NCBI RefSeq assembly: GCF_012033735.1
Contig: NZ_JAAVJD010000020.1
Coordinates: forward strand, 1 to 41,699
Origin: Streptomyces lonarensis
GTDB lineage: Bacteria; Actinomycetota; Actinomycetes; Streptomycetales; Streptomycetaceae
Direction: 5' to 3'
Length of the DNA: 41,699 nt
Shown: in pieces, positions 8,447 through 19,557 of the stretch
Position numbering within the stretch: position 1 is the first letter of the stretch
Layout of the letters: each line of letters starts with the position of its first letter
The notes under the pieces: model-generated
Told to the model about the DNA's origin: nothing
The model's database searches: none
What the model saw: the letters and a program-made list of their open reading frames with translations, nothing else
Position numbers and translations under genes: made by a program

Positions 8447-9550
8447 TCAGTCGAGGCCGAGCTCGGCGCAGGCCTCGGCGTACTCCGGCGTGCAGATGTC
8501 GGAGATCTCGTAGAAGCCGTCGGCGATGACGGTGTCGGCGATGTTCTCCGCCGTGACCGCGACGGGCGTCAGCAGGGCGCTGGGCACGCCGTCCTGGGTG
8601 GGGCTGTCGACGCTGTCCGGGGTGAGGTCGTCGAAGTCCTCGCCCTCCAGCAGCCGGACGGCGACCTCGCCGGTCGTCTCGGCCTGCGGGATGAGGGCCT
8701 TGTAGACGGTGAAGGCCTGCTCACCGGCGATGATCCGCTGCAGACCGGCCAGTTCGGCGTCCTGCCCGCCGACCGGGACATCGCTCACGCCCGCGTTGCC
8801 GAGGGCGGTGATGATGCCGGCCGCCATGCCGTCGTTGGCGGAGTAGACGGCGTCGAAGCCGTCGGTGCCGAGCGCCTGGATGGCGGTGCTCACGGTGGAG
8901 TTGGCCTCGGCGGGGTCCCACCCGTCGATGTCCTGCTCGTAGACGATCTCCACGACGTCGTCCAGCACGTCGTGGGCGCCCGCCTTGAACATCGCCGCGT
9001 TGGGGTCGGTGGGAGACCCGTTGATCATGATGACGCGGGCGCCCTCGGCGTCGTCGCCGAGCGCCTCCAGCATGGCCTCGCCCTGGAGCTGGCCGACGCG
9101 GAAGTTGTCGTAGGAGATGTAGGCGTCGATCTCGCCCTCGGCGAGGCGGTCGTACGCGACGACCGGCACGCCCTGGTCGGCGGCCTCCGCGACCCAGGAC
9201 TCGGTCACGCCGGCATCCACGGCGTCGAGGATGATCACGTCCACGCCCTGGGTGAGCAGCGCGTCGAACTGCTGCTTCTGGAGGGCGGTGTCCTCGGTGG
9301 CGTTGCTGTAGGAGATCGTGCAGTCCTCGCACAGCTCCTTGATCTTGCCCTCGATGCCCGGGCGGTCGAACGCCTCGTACCGGGTGGTGGAGTTCTCCGG
9401 GAGCAGGAGCCCGATGCTGCGGCTCTCACTGCCCCCGCCGCCGTCACCGCCGTCGTCACTCCCGCCACCTGCTTCGCCGCATCCGGCCAGGGTGACCGCC
9501 AGACCGGTCGCGGCTATGCCCGCCAGCACTGCGCGAAGTCGCACGCCCAT
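8447..9550 (-). CDS. xylF: Sugar-binding lipoprotein of the xylose-type ABC transporter
   Basis: 367 residues. A lipoprotein signal peptide ends in the lipobox LAGC (Cys24), followed by a Gly/Ser/Asp-rich tether. The mature part is a periplasmic-binding-protein type I (LacI/RbsB-like) fold: SIGLLLPENSTTRYEAFDRP, QFDALLTQGVDVIILDAVDAG, GVPVVAYDRLAEG, GEAMLEALG, VIMINGSPTDPNAA, YSANDGMAAGIITAL and VPVGGQDAELAGLQRI. These match XylF-type receptors. AGGAGG lies 7 bases before the ATG. It is the first gene of xylFGH, downstream of the ROK regulator. Xylose as substrate is inferred from family and synteny with S. coelicolor SCO6009-6011, and other pentoses are possible. Confidence 0.92.
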   Translation of the reverse strand: MGVRLRAVLAGIAATGLAVTLAGCGEAGGGSDDGGDGGGGSESRSIGLLLPENSTTRYEAFDRPGIEGKIKELCEDCTISYSNATEDTALQKQQFDALLTQGVDVIILDAVDAGVTESWVAEAADQGVPVVAYDRLAEGEIDAYISYDNFRVGQLQGEAMLEALGDDAEGARVIMINGSPTDPNAAMFKAGAHDVLDDVVEIVYEQDIDGWDPAEANSTVSTAIQALGTDGFDAVYSANDGMAAGIITALGNAGVSDVPVGGQDAELAGLQRIIAGEQAFTVYKALIPQAETTGEVAVRLLEGEDFDDLTPDSVDSPTQDGVPSALLTPVAVTAENIADTVIADGFYEISDICTPEYAEACAELGLD

Positions 9551-9596
9551 CGTTCGCCTCCTGTCGGGGCCGCACCCACGCGGCCCGAGTGGGGTG

Positions 9597-9626
9597 AGCT
9601 AACCGCCCACTGCCCGGGACAGTCAA
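9597..9626 (-). promoter_or_regulatory. Candidate xylF promoter with a palindromic operator in the spacer
   Basis: Read on the minus strand, TTGACT (-35, 9621-9626) is followed after 18 bases by TTAGCT (-10, 9597-9602). The spacer holds a 15-base near-perfect palindrome, ACTGcCCGGGaCAGT (9609-9623, one mismatched pair). An operator between -35 and -10 would let a repressor, most simply the neighbouring ROK protein, block transcription. The rest of 9551-9958 shows no gene. Confidence 0.45.
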
Positions 9627-9958
9627 CAGGTCGGAACGGGATTCCCCATGGTCCGGTACAGGCCATGATCCGGCGGTTCGCGCGGACCGCGACGCGCCTG
9701 TTCGCCGGGGCGTTCCGGATGCCCGTTCGAGCAGGGCTGGGTGCCCGGAGGTGACCACATCCCGCCACGCGCACGGCCGGGCGCGGATGCGTTCGCCACG
9801 CCCGGGCCCCGCCACCGACAGGCGCGGTCTCGCGGCGGCACCGCGACACCCGGCGCCCGCATGACGTCCCCTCCTGCCCGTTCTGCGCCCGTCGGGCCGA
9901 CGGCCCCCGCCGCCCCGGCGCAGGACCGGGCACGGGGCCCAGGCGGGCCGACGCCCCC

Positions 9959-11155
9959 TCAGCCCTGATCGTCCCGGGGAGCGGCGGAACCGATGAGCAC
10001 CCCGTCGCCCATCTCGCGCAGCGCGAGCGCCAGCGCCCCCAGGACCTCGGCGCGACCGCCGAGCGCGCCTGCCACCAGCGACAGCTGCCGCGCCGCGCTC
10101 GGGATGGTGTAGCGGCGCACCGCCGTCCGCATCGGCTCCAGCACCAACTCGCCCGCGTCGGCCAGTTCGTCGCCGATCACGACGCGGCTGGGGCCGAGGA
10201 CGTTGCACAGCTGCGCCACGCCGCTCCCCACGTGGTGCGCGATGTCGGCGAGCACCCGCCGGCAGCCGGCGTCCCCGTCCCGCGCCGCCCGCACCATGCC
10301 CGCCATCGTGAGTCCGGGTCCGTGGGTGGCCGCCAGCAGCGGCAGGACATAGCGGGAGGCAGCGAAGGTCTCCAGGCAGCCGCGGTTGCCGCAACGGCAC
10401 ACCGGCCCCGACTCGTCGAGCGTGATGTGCCCGATCTCCCCGGCGCTCCCGCCCGGGCCCCGGTAGATCTGCCCGTTGATCACCAGGCCGGCCCCGACGC
10501 CGCTGGCGACCTTGACGTAGGCGAGGTCCGCGCAGCCCCGGCCGCTCCCCCAGACCAGCTCGCCCAGGGCGCCGAGGTTGGCGTCGTTGTCGACGTAGAC
10601 CGGCGCGCCGAGCCGTCGACTCAGCTCCTCGCTCGGGTTGGTGCCGTGCCAGCCGGGGAGCAGCGCCGTCGCGTCGATGACCGAGCGCTCGGCGTCGATG
10701 GGCCCCGGCACGCCGAGACCCACGCCGATGATCTTCGTCCGGGAGCTGCCCGCGGTGGTGAGCAGCCCGTCCACCATGCGCTCGGCCAGCTCGAAACCGG
10801 CGTCCGCCGCGGAGTCCACGTCGAACGGCTCCGACTCCTCCGCCAGCACCTGGTGCGCCAGGTTGCCGACCGCCACGCGGAGGTGCGAGTGGCCGAAATC
10901 CACCCCGACGACGACACCGGCGTCGCTGGACAGCGAGACGCTGCGGGCACGACGGCCACCGGCGGAGGTGTCGCGCACGTCGATCGTGCCGAGTTCTCGC
11001 AACTCCCTCACGATGTTGGAGACCGTGGCGGCGGACAGCCCCGTCGCGCGGGCGATCTCCGCCTGCGTCAACGCGCCGGCTCCACGCACCGCGCGCACCA
11101 CGCGTTCCAGGTTGGCCCGGTGCAGTGAGGACTGCGACCCAGGAGTCTGCGCCAC
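9959..11155 (-). CDS. rok7B7: ROK-family transcriptional regulator (Rok7B7-like)
   Basis: 398 residues from the GTG at 11155, which has GGGGGAG about 10 bases upstream; an in-frame extension to 11245 has no support. The N-terminal winged HTH (about residues 10-75) reads LTQAEIARATGLSAATVSNIVRELRELG. A ROK sugar-kinase-like domain follows: VVGVDFGHSHLRVAV, GVGLGVPGPID, YVDNDANLGALGE, and the ROK zinc motif CRCGNRGCLETFA. Kinase activity is usually absent in such regulators. In S. coelicolor the homologue at this position (rok7B7, SCO6008) is reported to control xylFGH and to affect carbon catabolite control and antibiotic production. Here too it sits directly upstream of xylF and beside ngcEFG. 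The specific name rests on gene order and domain type. Confidence 0.88.
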   Translation of the reverse strand: MAQTPGSQSSLHRANLERVVRAVRGAGALTQAEIARATGLSAATVSNIVRELRELGTIDVRDTSAGGRRARSVSLSSDAGVVVGVDFGHSHLRVAVGNLAHQVLAEESEPFDVDSAADAGFELAERMVDGLLTTAGSSRTKIIGVGLGVPGPIDAERSVIDATALLPGWHGTNPSEELSRRLGAPVYVDNDANLGALGELVWGSGRGCADLAYVKVASGVGAGLVINGQIYRGPGGSAGEIGHITLDESGPVCRCGNRGCLETFAASRYVLPLLAATHGPGLTMAGMVRAARDGDAGCRRVLADIAHHVGSGVAQLCNVLGPSRVVIGDELADAGELVLEPMRTAVRRYTIPSAARQLSLVAGALGGRAEVLGALALALREMGDGVLIGSAAPRDDQG

Positions 11156-11270
11156 GGCCGGCTCCCCCTTCAGCTCGACTCGGCGCGCCCGCGCGGACCC
11201 GCCGGTCGCACCACTATAGAAACGCCCCAGTGCCCCCAGGCACACGACGGGGACCGTCCGTGACGGGTCC

Positions 11271-11276
11271 TAGACT
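11271..11276 (+). promoter_or_regulatory. Possible -10 element (TAGACT)
   Basis: TAGACT lies 33 bases before the ATG at 11309, with AGAGAGGA at about 11292-11299 as RBS. A small inverted repeat, GTGCC-N4-GGCAC (11230-11243), lies in the shared region between this gene and rok7B7, which is transcribed the other way. Weak evidence. Confidence 0.3.
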
Positions 11277-11308
11277 GCGACACAGTTCGACAGAGAGGAC
11301 GTCCCAGC

Positions 11309-11779
11309 ATGCGCCCCGAGCGGTTCCGCGACTTCGCAGTGCAGAGCTACACCACGGCCGGCCTCGCAGCCGAGCCGTGGGACGACGGGAACAAACGCCC
11401 GCTCGGCGTCAAAGTGACCCTCCCCTCCGGGGCGCAGGTGTGGCACGCCGTGACCGTGCAGAGCCCGGAGGGTGAGAAGTCCTCGGAGCCCGAGAAGATC
11501 GTCGAGGGCGACGCCCCGGCGTCCGAGCCGCTTCCCGACCTGACGTCGAGGGTGCCGGTCCCCACGGTCGAGGCGTTTCTCGCGGGGACGATCCGCAACG
11601 CGGGCAGCACCGAGGTGTCCGGGGTGTACAGCTACTCCGGACGGGAAACTCCCTCCGTACACCCCGGCTTCGGGGTCACGTTCCACAGCGGTGCGAAGGC
11701 GTTCTGCGTCTTCGTCCATGTGGCCGGCCCGGGTCAGGGCCGTCCCGGCAACGCCTACGACATCCCCACGGAGGTCTGA
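11309..11779 (+). CDS. Small soluble protein of unknown function
   Basis: 156 residues, not recognised. It starts MRPERFRDFAVQSYTTAGL. No signal peptide or membrane segment is visible. The middle (about residues 55-85) is Glu/Pro/Ser-rich and probably unstructured, flanked by two ordered-looking parts rich in beta-strand residues (VKVTLPSGAQVWHAVTVQSP; SGVYSYSGRETP followed by a VTFHSGAKAFCVFVHV segment). The arrangement suggests a small beta-rich domain, possibly a toxin-immunity or phage-type accessory protein, but no function can be given. It has a plausible promoter and RBS, and its stop overlaps the start of the next small gene (TGATG), so the two form a unit. In my memory of S. coelicolor nothing equivalent lies between rok7B7 and ngcG. 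Confidence 0.7.
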   Translation: MRPERFRDFAVQSYTTAGLAAEPWDDGNKRPLGVKVTLPSGAQVWHAVTVQSPEGEKSSEPEKIVEGDAPASEPLPDLTSRVPVPTVEAFLAGTIRNAGSTEVSGVYSYSGRETPSVHPGFGVTFHSGAKAFCVFVHVAGPGQGRPGNAYDIPTEV

Positions 11780-11931
11780 TGCCACGATTCGATCCCGGAC
11801 TCTGCCACGGAAACTGCCCGGAGTGCGGTGGGTACGTCGGCACATCCGCCGGCGAACCCGTCCCCCATCATCAGCCGGTCGACGGCCGCGACCTGGGACC
11901 CTGCCCGGGAATCGGCCGTCCGACAGCGTGA
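11779..11931 (+). CDS. 50-residue Cys-rich (zinc-ribbon-like) small protein
   Basis: This is too short for most gene finders, but its ATG overlaps the stop of the preceding gene (TGATG), a translational-coupling arrangement. The peptide begins MPRFDPGLCHGNCPECGGYV and carries Cys9, Cys13, Cys16, His30, His31 and Cys42, enough ligands for one zinc site. It ends with TGA at 11929-11931, 13 bases before a strong hairpin. It is probably a partner of the 156-residue protein. The function is unknown, and the coding call rests on overlap, cysteine pattern and codon usage. Confidence 0.55.
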   Translation: MPRFDPGLCHGNCPECGGYVGTSAGEPVPHHQPVDGRDLGPCPGIGRPTA

Positions 11932-11944
11932 AGCAGCCGCAGGT

Positions 11945-11975
11945 GGGGCGCGCACCGTCGCGCGGTGCGCGCCCC
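11945..11975. terminator. Bidirectional hairpin terminator
   Basis: A perfect 13-bp stem (GGGGCGCGCACCG with its complement at 11963-11975) and a 5-base loop. It lies between the convergent small-gene pair (+) and ngcG (-), 4 bases from the ngcG stop. Confidence 0.8.
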
Positions 11976-11979
11976 TGAG

Positions 11980-12909
11980 TCACTTCAGCGCGCCCGCCGT
12001 CAGTCCGGCCTGGACCTGCCGCTGGAAGGTCACGTAGACGACGAGCACGGGCAGCATGGCGACCGTCAGACCCGCGTACAGCGCACCCCAGTCCCCCTCG
12101 TAGCCCATCTGCACCATCAGCGCGGCGAGCCCCTGCGGCAGCACGTAGTCGTCGCGACTTCCGACGTTCAGGACCCGTGGCAGCACGAACTGGTTCCACT
12201 GGCCCAGGAAGTTGAAGATGCCGATGGAGATGAGGCCGGGCTTGGCCATCGGCATCATGATCTGCCAGAACGTGCGGGTGTGGGAGGCGCCGTCGACGAT
12301 GGCGGCCTCGTGGACGCCGCTGGGCAGCGTGCGGAAGAACGCCGTCAGGAAGAAGATCGTGAACGGCAGCGAGTACGCGATGTAGACCAGGATCAGGCCG
12401 GGCCGGGTGTTCAGCAGGCCCAGGTTCTGCAGCATGAAGAACAGCGGCACCAGCGCCAGGAAGATCGGGAACATCAGCCCGCCGATGAACAGCAGGTGGA
12501 GCGCGCGGTTGCCGCGGAAGGTGTAGCGGGCGATCACGTAGGCGGCCATCGAGCCCAGCAACATTGTCCCGGTCAGGGAACCCGACAGGATGATCAGCGA
12601 GTTGAGGGCGTAGCGCCCGATGTTCGCCTCGGCCCAGGCGTTGGCGAAGTTGGCCCAGTGGAGGCCGCTGGGCAGCCCGAACGGGTCGCTGAGCACCTCG
12701 GCGGAGGTCTTGAAGGCGGAGACGACGATCCACAGCAGCGGGGCGGCGGCCATGACGGTCCACAGCACGAGGAAGGAGTGGGCGAAGACGTTGAGAACGC
12801 CGCCCTCCTCCTTCACGTGCCCGCCGGACGGGGCCGGTTCGGCGGGTGCGGGTCGTTCTGGGCGGAGTTCGCCGTCCTCGGCGCGGTCGGCGGTGTCGGT
12901 GGTGCTCAT
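11980..12909 (-). CDS. ngcG: N-acetylglucosamine/chitobiose ABC transporter permease (MalG type)
   Basis: 309 residues with an ATG start and GGGGAGAG upstream. It is a binding-protein-dependent inner-membrane permease with about 6 membrane segments after a 35-residue Pro/Glu-rich N-terminus. The EAA loop, which contacts the ATPase, is EAAIVDGASHTRTFWQIMMP, matching the CUT1 consensus. The ending VYVTFQRQVQAGLTAGALK is typical of MalG-like partners. It is the last gene of ngcE-ngcF-ngcG, 18 bases after ngcF. No ATPase gene is present in the operon. In Streptomyces, CUT1 importers commonly share the MsiK ATPase encoded elsewhere, so MsiK is the expected energiser. Confidence 0.9.
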   Translation of the reverse strand: MSTTDTADRAEDGELRPERPAPAEPAPSGGHVKEEGGVLNVFAHSFLVLWTVMAAAPLLWIVVSAFKTSAEVLSDPFGLPSGLHWANFANAWAEANIGRYALNSLIILSGSLTGTMLLGSMAAYVIARYTFRGNRALHLLFIGGLMFPIFLALVPLFFMLQNLGLLNTRPGLILVYIAYSLPFTIFFLTAFFRTLPSGVHEAAIVDGASHTRTFWQIMMPMAKPGLISIGIFNFLGQWNQFVLPRVLNVGSRDDYVLPQGLAALMVQMGYEGDWGALYAGLTVAMLPVLVVYVTFQRQVQAGLTAGALK

Positions 12910-12927
12910 GGTGTTCGCTCTCCCCGC

Positions 12928-14040
12928 TCAGAACTCGATCCGGTCACGCCGGCCGACGCGCATCATGAGCAGCGCGAAGGTCAGGGTGATGAGGAACAGG
13001 ACGACCCCCACGGCGGTCGCGTAGGCCGCCTGGCCGTCGCGGAACGCCTTGAGGTAGAGGAAGGTGGGCAGCACGTCGATGCCCTGGCGCGGGATCATGA
13101 TGGAGACGATGGCGAAGGCGTCGAGCGCCTGGATGCCCATGTAGATCCAGCCGGTCCTGATGGCGTCCCAGGTCAGCGGGAAGGTGATCCGGAAGAACGT
13201 CGTGGAGCGGTTGGCCCCGTCGAGCAGTGACGCCTCGTAGATCTCCTTGGGGATCGACCCCATCGACGCGGAGAAGAGCACCACGTAGAAGCCGACGAAG
13301 GACCAGCACAGCACCAGCAGCGTCACCCAGAGCCCGTACTTGCCGAGCCAGTCGTTCTGCGTCAGGGCGCCGAGCCCGACGTTCTCCAGCAGCGGGTTGA
13401 CCACGCCCGAGCGGGGGCTGAACGCGCGCGCCCAGATCACGGCGATGATGGCGACGGAGAGGACCTGCGGGAAGAAGTAGACGATCTTGTAGAACTTCGA
13501 GCCGAAGACCCCGGAGACCGTCTCGTTGCGGCGGTGCCGCCCGCCGGCGTTGAGCATGTAGGCGAAAAACAGCCCGAGCGCCAGTGTGATCACCGGGGCG
13601 AACACCAGCAGGACGAGGCTGTTGCGGGTCGCGTCCCAGAACTGGGAGTCGCTCCAGAGGCGTACGTAGTTGTCGAAGCCGATGAAGGTGAACTCGGTGC
13701 CGTAGCCGGACCAGTCCGTCATCGAGTAGTAGAACGCCTGAACGAACGGCCAGGCGACGAGCAGGAGGTAGAAGGCGAGCGGCAGCAGCGTGAACCACGC
13801 CACGAACCGGTACTTGTCCAGCGCCCGGTAGCGCCGGTCGTACTTGACCGCCTCCGGAGTCAGGGAGGGCGGCAGGAAGAACGCCAGGACCAGTCGGCGG
13901 GTGGGCACGCCCGGCCGGACCTCCGGCCGCGGTCGCTCCGGCGGCGGCGCGACGGCGACTCCGCCGCGGGCGGCGGGTCGGCCGTCGGCGGGGTCGCCGG
14001 CTGCCTCCCGCGAGCTGTCGGGTGGGACCTCACTGTGCAT
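12928..14040 (-). CDS. ngcF: N-acetylglucosamine/chitobiose ABC transporter permease (MalF type)
   Basis: 370 residues from the ATG at 14040. A longer frame reaches 14136 but without an RBS. A hydrophilic Pro/Arg-rich N-terminus of about 60 residues precedes the membrane core. The first segments (FVAWFTLLPLAFYLLLVAWPFVQ) lead into YYSMTDWSGYG, the usual CUT1 start. The EAA loop is EASLLDGANRSTTFFRITFP, followed by membrane segments and the C-terminal MMRVGRRDRIEF. It pairs with NgcG to form the channel for the sugar presented by NgcE. Spacing to ngcE is 134 bases, to ngcG 18 bases. Confidence 0.9.
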   Translation of the reverse strand: MHSEVPPDSSREAAGDPADGRPAARGGVAVAPPPERPRPEVRPGVPTRRLVLAFFLPPSLTPEAVKYDRRYRALDKYRFVAWFTLLPLAFYLLLVAWPFVQAFYYSMTDWSGYGTEFTFIGFDNYVRLWSDSQFWDATRNSLVLLVFAPVITLALGLFFAYMLNAGGRHRRNETVSGVFGSKFYKIVYFFPQVLSVAIIAVIWARAFSPRSGVVNPLLENVGLGALTQNDWLGKYGLWVTLLVLCWSFVGFYVVLFSASMGSIPKEIYEASLLDGANRSTTFFRITFPLTWDAIRTGWIYMGIQALDAFAIVSIMIPRQGIDVLPTFLYLKAFRDGQAAYATAVGVVLFLITLTFALLMMRVGRRDRIEF

Positions 14041-14174
14041 TGCGCCCCGTCTTTCGTCGTCGGTCCGCTGTGGGGGGCCGCCTCGGCGGCCGCGGCTGGG
14101 CACGGGTCGGCGGCGGGGCGGGCTGGCCCGCGCCACGTCTGCCGGTGACCGCCGGAGCGGCCACCGGCGGACGG

Positions 14175-15599
14175 TCAGAGGTACTTCTCCACGGTGTCGT
14201 CCTGGGCGATGCGGTCCGCGGCCTGCTGGATGCGGTCGGTCGCCTGCGCCGCGGTCAGCTCGCCGGCCATCATCTGGCCCATGGCCACACCCATGTGGTC
14301 GATGAACAGCTCCGCGTACCAGTCGCGGAACCGCGGCACGATGATGTTGTCGCCCGCCCCCTGGATGGCCTGCTGTGCGCTGGCCAGCCCCGGGGGGAGG
14401 TCCAGGTCGTCGGCGGAGCCGGCGACGCAGGTGAGCGAGGCGACCTTGTCGGTGAAGTTGCGGGCCATGTCGTTGCTGAGCATCATCCGCAGGTACTCCA
14501 TACCGGCGGCGCGGTTCTTCGCGTTCTGCGGCACGAGGAAGGGTTCACCGGCCGCGGCGTAGATGACGCCGTAGGGCAGCGCGTCGGAGGAGTCCAGGCC
14601 GGTCGGCGCACCGACGGCGAGGTCGAAGTCGTCGGGGATGACCTCCTTGGACTCGTTCTCCACCCAGGAGCCGTTGGGGATGAACAGCGCCCGCCCCTGG
14701 GCCCACTCGGTCTGGGAGTCGATGTGGTCGATGCCGGGGGTGCCGGGGAGCACCAGGCCGCGCGCGGCCAGCTCCTCGAACGCCTCGAAGGTGGCCACCA
14801 CCGCGTCGGCCTTCCAGGCGTCCGGCTCCAGCCGGTCGATGGCCTCCATGACCTCCTTGCCGCCGACCTTGACGGCCATCGGCAGCATGGAGAAGGCGAG
14901 GTAGCGGGCGTGCTGCCCGGCGTAGGTCCAGCCGTAGACGTCGTGGTCGCGCCGGGCCTTCTCGCAGACGCGGATCATCTCGTCCCAGGTCTCCGGGAAC
15001 TCTTCCTCCAACGTGTCGTTGAGGAAGCGCTTGGAGTACCAGGTGCCGTGGACGGTGTAGACGTAGTTCAGGTGGTAGGAGGCGTCGCCGCCGTACTGGC
15101 CCACCTCGATGGTGCCCGGGAGCAACGTGTCGCGGACGGGGACGTCCGGGTCGTCCCAGGACGGCGCGTCGAAGAGTTCGGTGAGGTCGGCGATCTGGTT
15201 GTCGCGGATCAGCGCCGGGTGCGGCATCTGGTTGGCACCCGAGTTGTTGATCATGTCGGGCGGGTTGCCGCCGACCAGCCTCGGCTGCATCAGCTGGCTG
15301 ATCTCCTGGGTGGAGTCCAGCGTGACGGAGCCGTAGTTCTCCTCGTACAGCTTCGCGGTGTCGCGGGCGTACTCGTCGCCGAACCCGCCGTCGAAGATCA
15401 CCACTTCGACGCCGCCGTCCTCGGCGACACCGAAGGGGTTGCGGTCGCTCACCTCGCCCGATCCGGTGCTGTCGCCGCCGTTGCCGCCGCCACCGCTGGC
15501 GCACGAGGTCAGCGCCGCCACGCCGGGAAGGGTGAGGGCTCCGGCCAGGGCGGAGCGCTTCAGCAGCGTTCGCCGGTTCAGGTGGGAACTGGAGGTCAT
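14175..15599 (-). CDS. ngcE: N-acetylglucosamine/N,N'-diacetylchitobiose-binding lipoprotein
   Basis: 474 residues. The signal is of Tat type (RRTLLKRSALAGALTLPGVAAL) ending in lipobox LTSC with Cys33, so this is probably a Tat-exported lipoprotein. The mature part is a large CUT1 solute-binding protein (SBP_bac_1). Stretches I recognise as NgcE-specific are DGGFGDEYARDTAKLYEENY, TQEISQLMQPRLVGGNPPD, YVYTVHGTWYSKRFL, HIDSQTEWAQGRALFIPNGS and AAAGEPFLVPQNAKN. NgcEFG was characterised in S. olivaceoviridis as the uptake system for GlcNAc and chitobiose, products of chitin breakdown. Clear homology plus the S. coelicolor order (SCO6005-6007 next to rok7B7) supports the name. The 560-base region upstream (15600-16160) contains no gene but holds two hairpins. 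Confidence 0.92.
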   Translation of the reverse strand: MTSSSHLNRRTLLKRSALAGALTLPGVAALTSCASGGGGNGGDSTGSGEVSDRNPFGVAEDGGVEVVIFDGGFGDEYARDTAKLYEENYGSVTLDSTQEISQLMQPRLVGGNPPDMINNSGANQMPHPALIRDNQIADLTELFDAPSWDDPDVPVRDTLLPGTIEVGQYGGDASYHLNYVYTVHGTWYSKRFLNDTLEEEFPETWDEMIRVCEKARRDHDVYGWTYAGQHARYLAFSMLPMAVKVGGKEVMEAIDRLEPDAWKADAVVATFEAFEELAARGLVLPGTPGIDHIDSQTEWAQGRALFIPNGSWVENESKEVIPDDFDLAVGAPTGLDSSDALPYGVIYAAAGEPFLVPQNAKNRAAGMEYLRMMLSNDMARNFTDKVASLTCVAGSADDLDLPPGLASAQQAIQGAGDNIIVPRFRDWYAELFIDHMGVAMGQMMAGELTAAQATDRIQQAADRIAQDDTVEKYL

Positions 15600-15906
15600 G
15601 CGCGGGTCCTCGCCTTCCTACAGGACGCTGCGGCAGTCGCGGCCCCCCGCCCGTCGTCTCGACGCGTGGGCCCCGCCACCGCAGGTCTACTCAGCTGCTC
15701 AGCCATGCCACGCAGGCTCTTTTGGCGCCGTACCGACCGGGCGGGCCCGCGCCCGTCGGCGCCGGGGCCGCCCGGGTGCCGACAGGTATAGTCCGGTCTC
15801 CCGGAGGCGGCAAGATCGAAGACAACTTTCACCGGTGGGCTTTTCCGAGTCGATACCTCCCCGACACACGGCACGGGCCGGAGCTTTCAGCGAGAAGATA
15901 CGGCCA

Positions 15907-15916
15907 TTGGTCCACC
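15907..15916. promoter_or_regulatory. Very tentative DasR-like half-site palindrome upstream of ngcE
   Basis: TGGTCCACCA is a perfect short palindrome (TGGT-CC-ACCA). The DasR site (dre) has TGGTCTAGACCA, with the same arms but a 4-base centre. It lies about 310 bases before the ngcE start and only a few bases from a large hairpin, so spacing and position argue against it being a real dre site. Confidence 0.15.
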
Positions 15917-15920
15917 ACAT

Positions 15921-15962
15921 CGTGAAGGCGCCGCCGGGAGTGCTCCCGACGGCGCCTTCACG
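15921..15962 (-). terminator. 20-bp hairpin, second terminator after acnA
   Basis: 15921-15940 pairs with 15943-15962 with one mismatch and only 2 unpaired loop bases. It lies between acnA and ngcE, both transcribed leftward, so it would stop read-through from acnA. An alternative is a role in the ngcE leader if the promoter lies upstream. Confidence 0.6.
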
Positions 15963-16050
15963 TGCACCGTTCACCGGACGTCACGACGCCCGTTCGAGTG
16001 GTCACCCACCCGGCGCTCCCCCAGGTGACGCAACGGACACCCGGGGTGGC

Positions 16051-16083
16051 GACGGGGTGGGGAGCGCCGCTCCCCACCCCGTC
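16051..16083 (-). terminator. Perfect 15-bp hairpin terminator after acnA
   Basis: GACGGGGTGGGGAGC (16051-16065) pairs without mismatch with 16069-16083 around a 3-base loop, 78 bases downstream of the acnA stop. Confidence 0.8.
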
Positions 16084-16160
16084 GCCCGTCGTTCACGGAT
16101 CAACCGTTCGGCGGCGCGGTGCCGCCGCCGAACGGGCGACCTGACGGGCCCTTCGGAAAG

Positions 16161-19133
<2,973 letters not shown>

Positions 19134-19557
19134 TCAGTCGAGCCGCGCCACCCGAGAGCACCGCAAGACGCCGACCGGGTCGCCACGATCCGCCCCCGCG
19201 CGCCTCGCCAACGGAAATTCTCACGCCGAAAGCACTGCAGATTGCAGTCGCGAGAAAAACAGCCCGTGATGACCGGGACCCTACTGTGGCGATACGCGAT
19301 TGATACAGCTCCAGATCACACTGCCGGCGAGCCGGTAGAAGTCGAACCACCGGTTCGCAACCCGTTCCCGGCATTGCGGATCGGCGACGATCGGCCGTCT
19401 CGCTTCCTTGACGGAAAAGCGCGCGCGCTGCAAAGCTCCCGCGACCGGCGGAACCGACGCGGAGCGGGCGCGGCCGACCACCGCGCGACGGCCATGACGC
19501 CGTCACCAATGGCGCCGGACCACCGCCCACGCGGCGACGGACTACGGAGGATCGGCA

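Noticed and set aside
15907-15916. Genuine DasR (dre) site upstream of ngcE
   Set aside because: The centre is 2 bases instead of 4 and the distance to ngcE is over 300 bases. Kept only as a low-confidence note.
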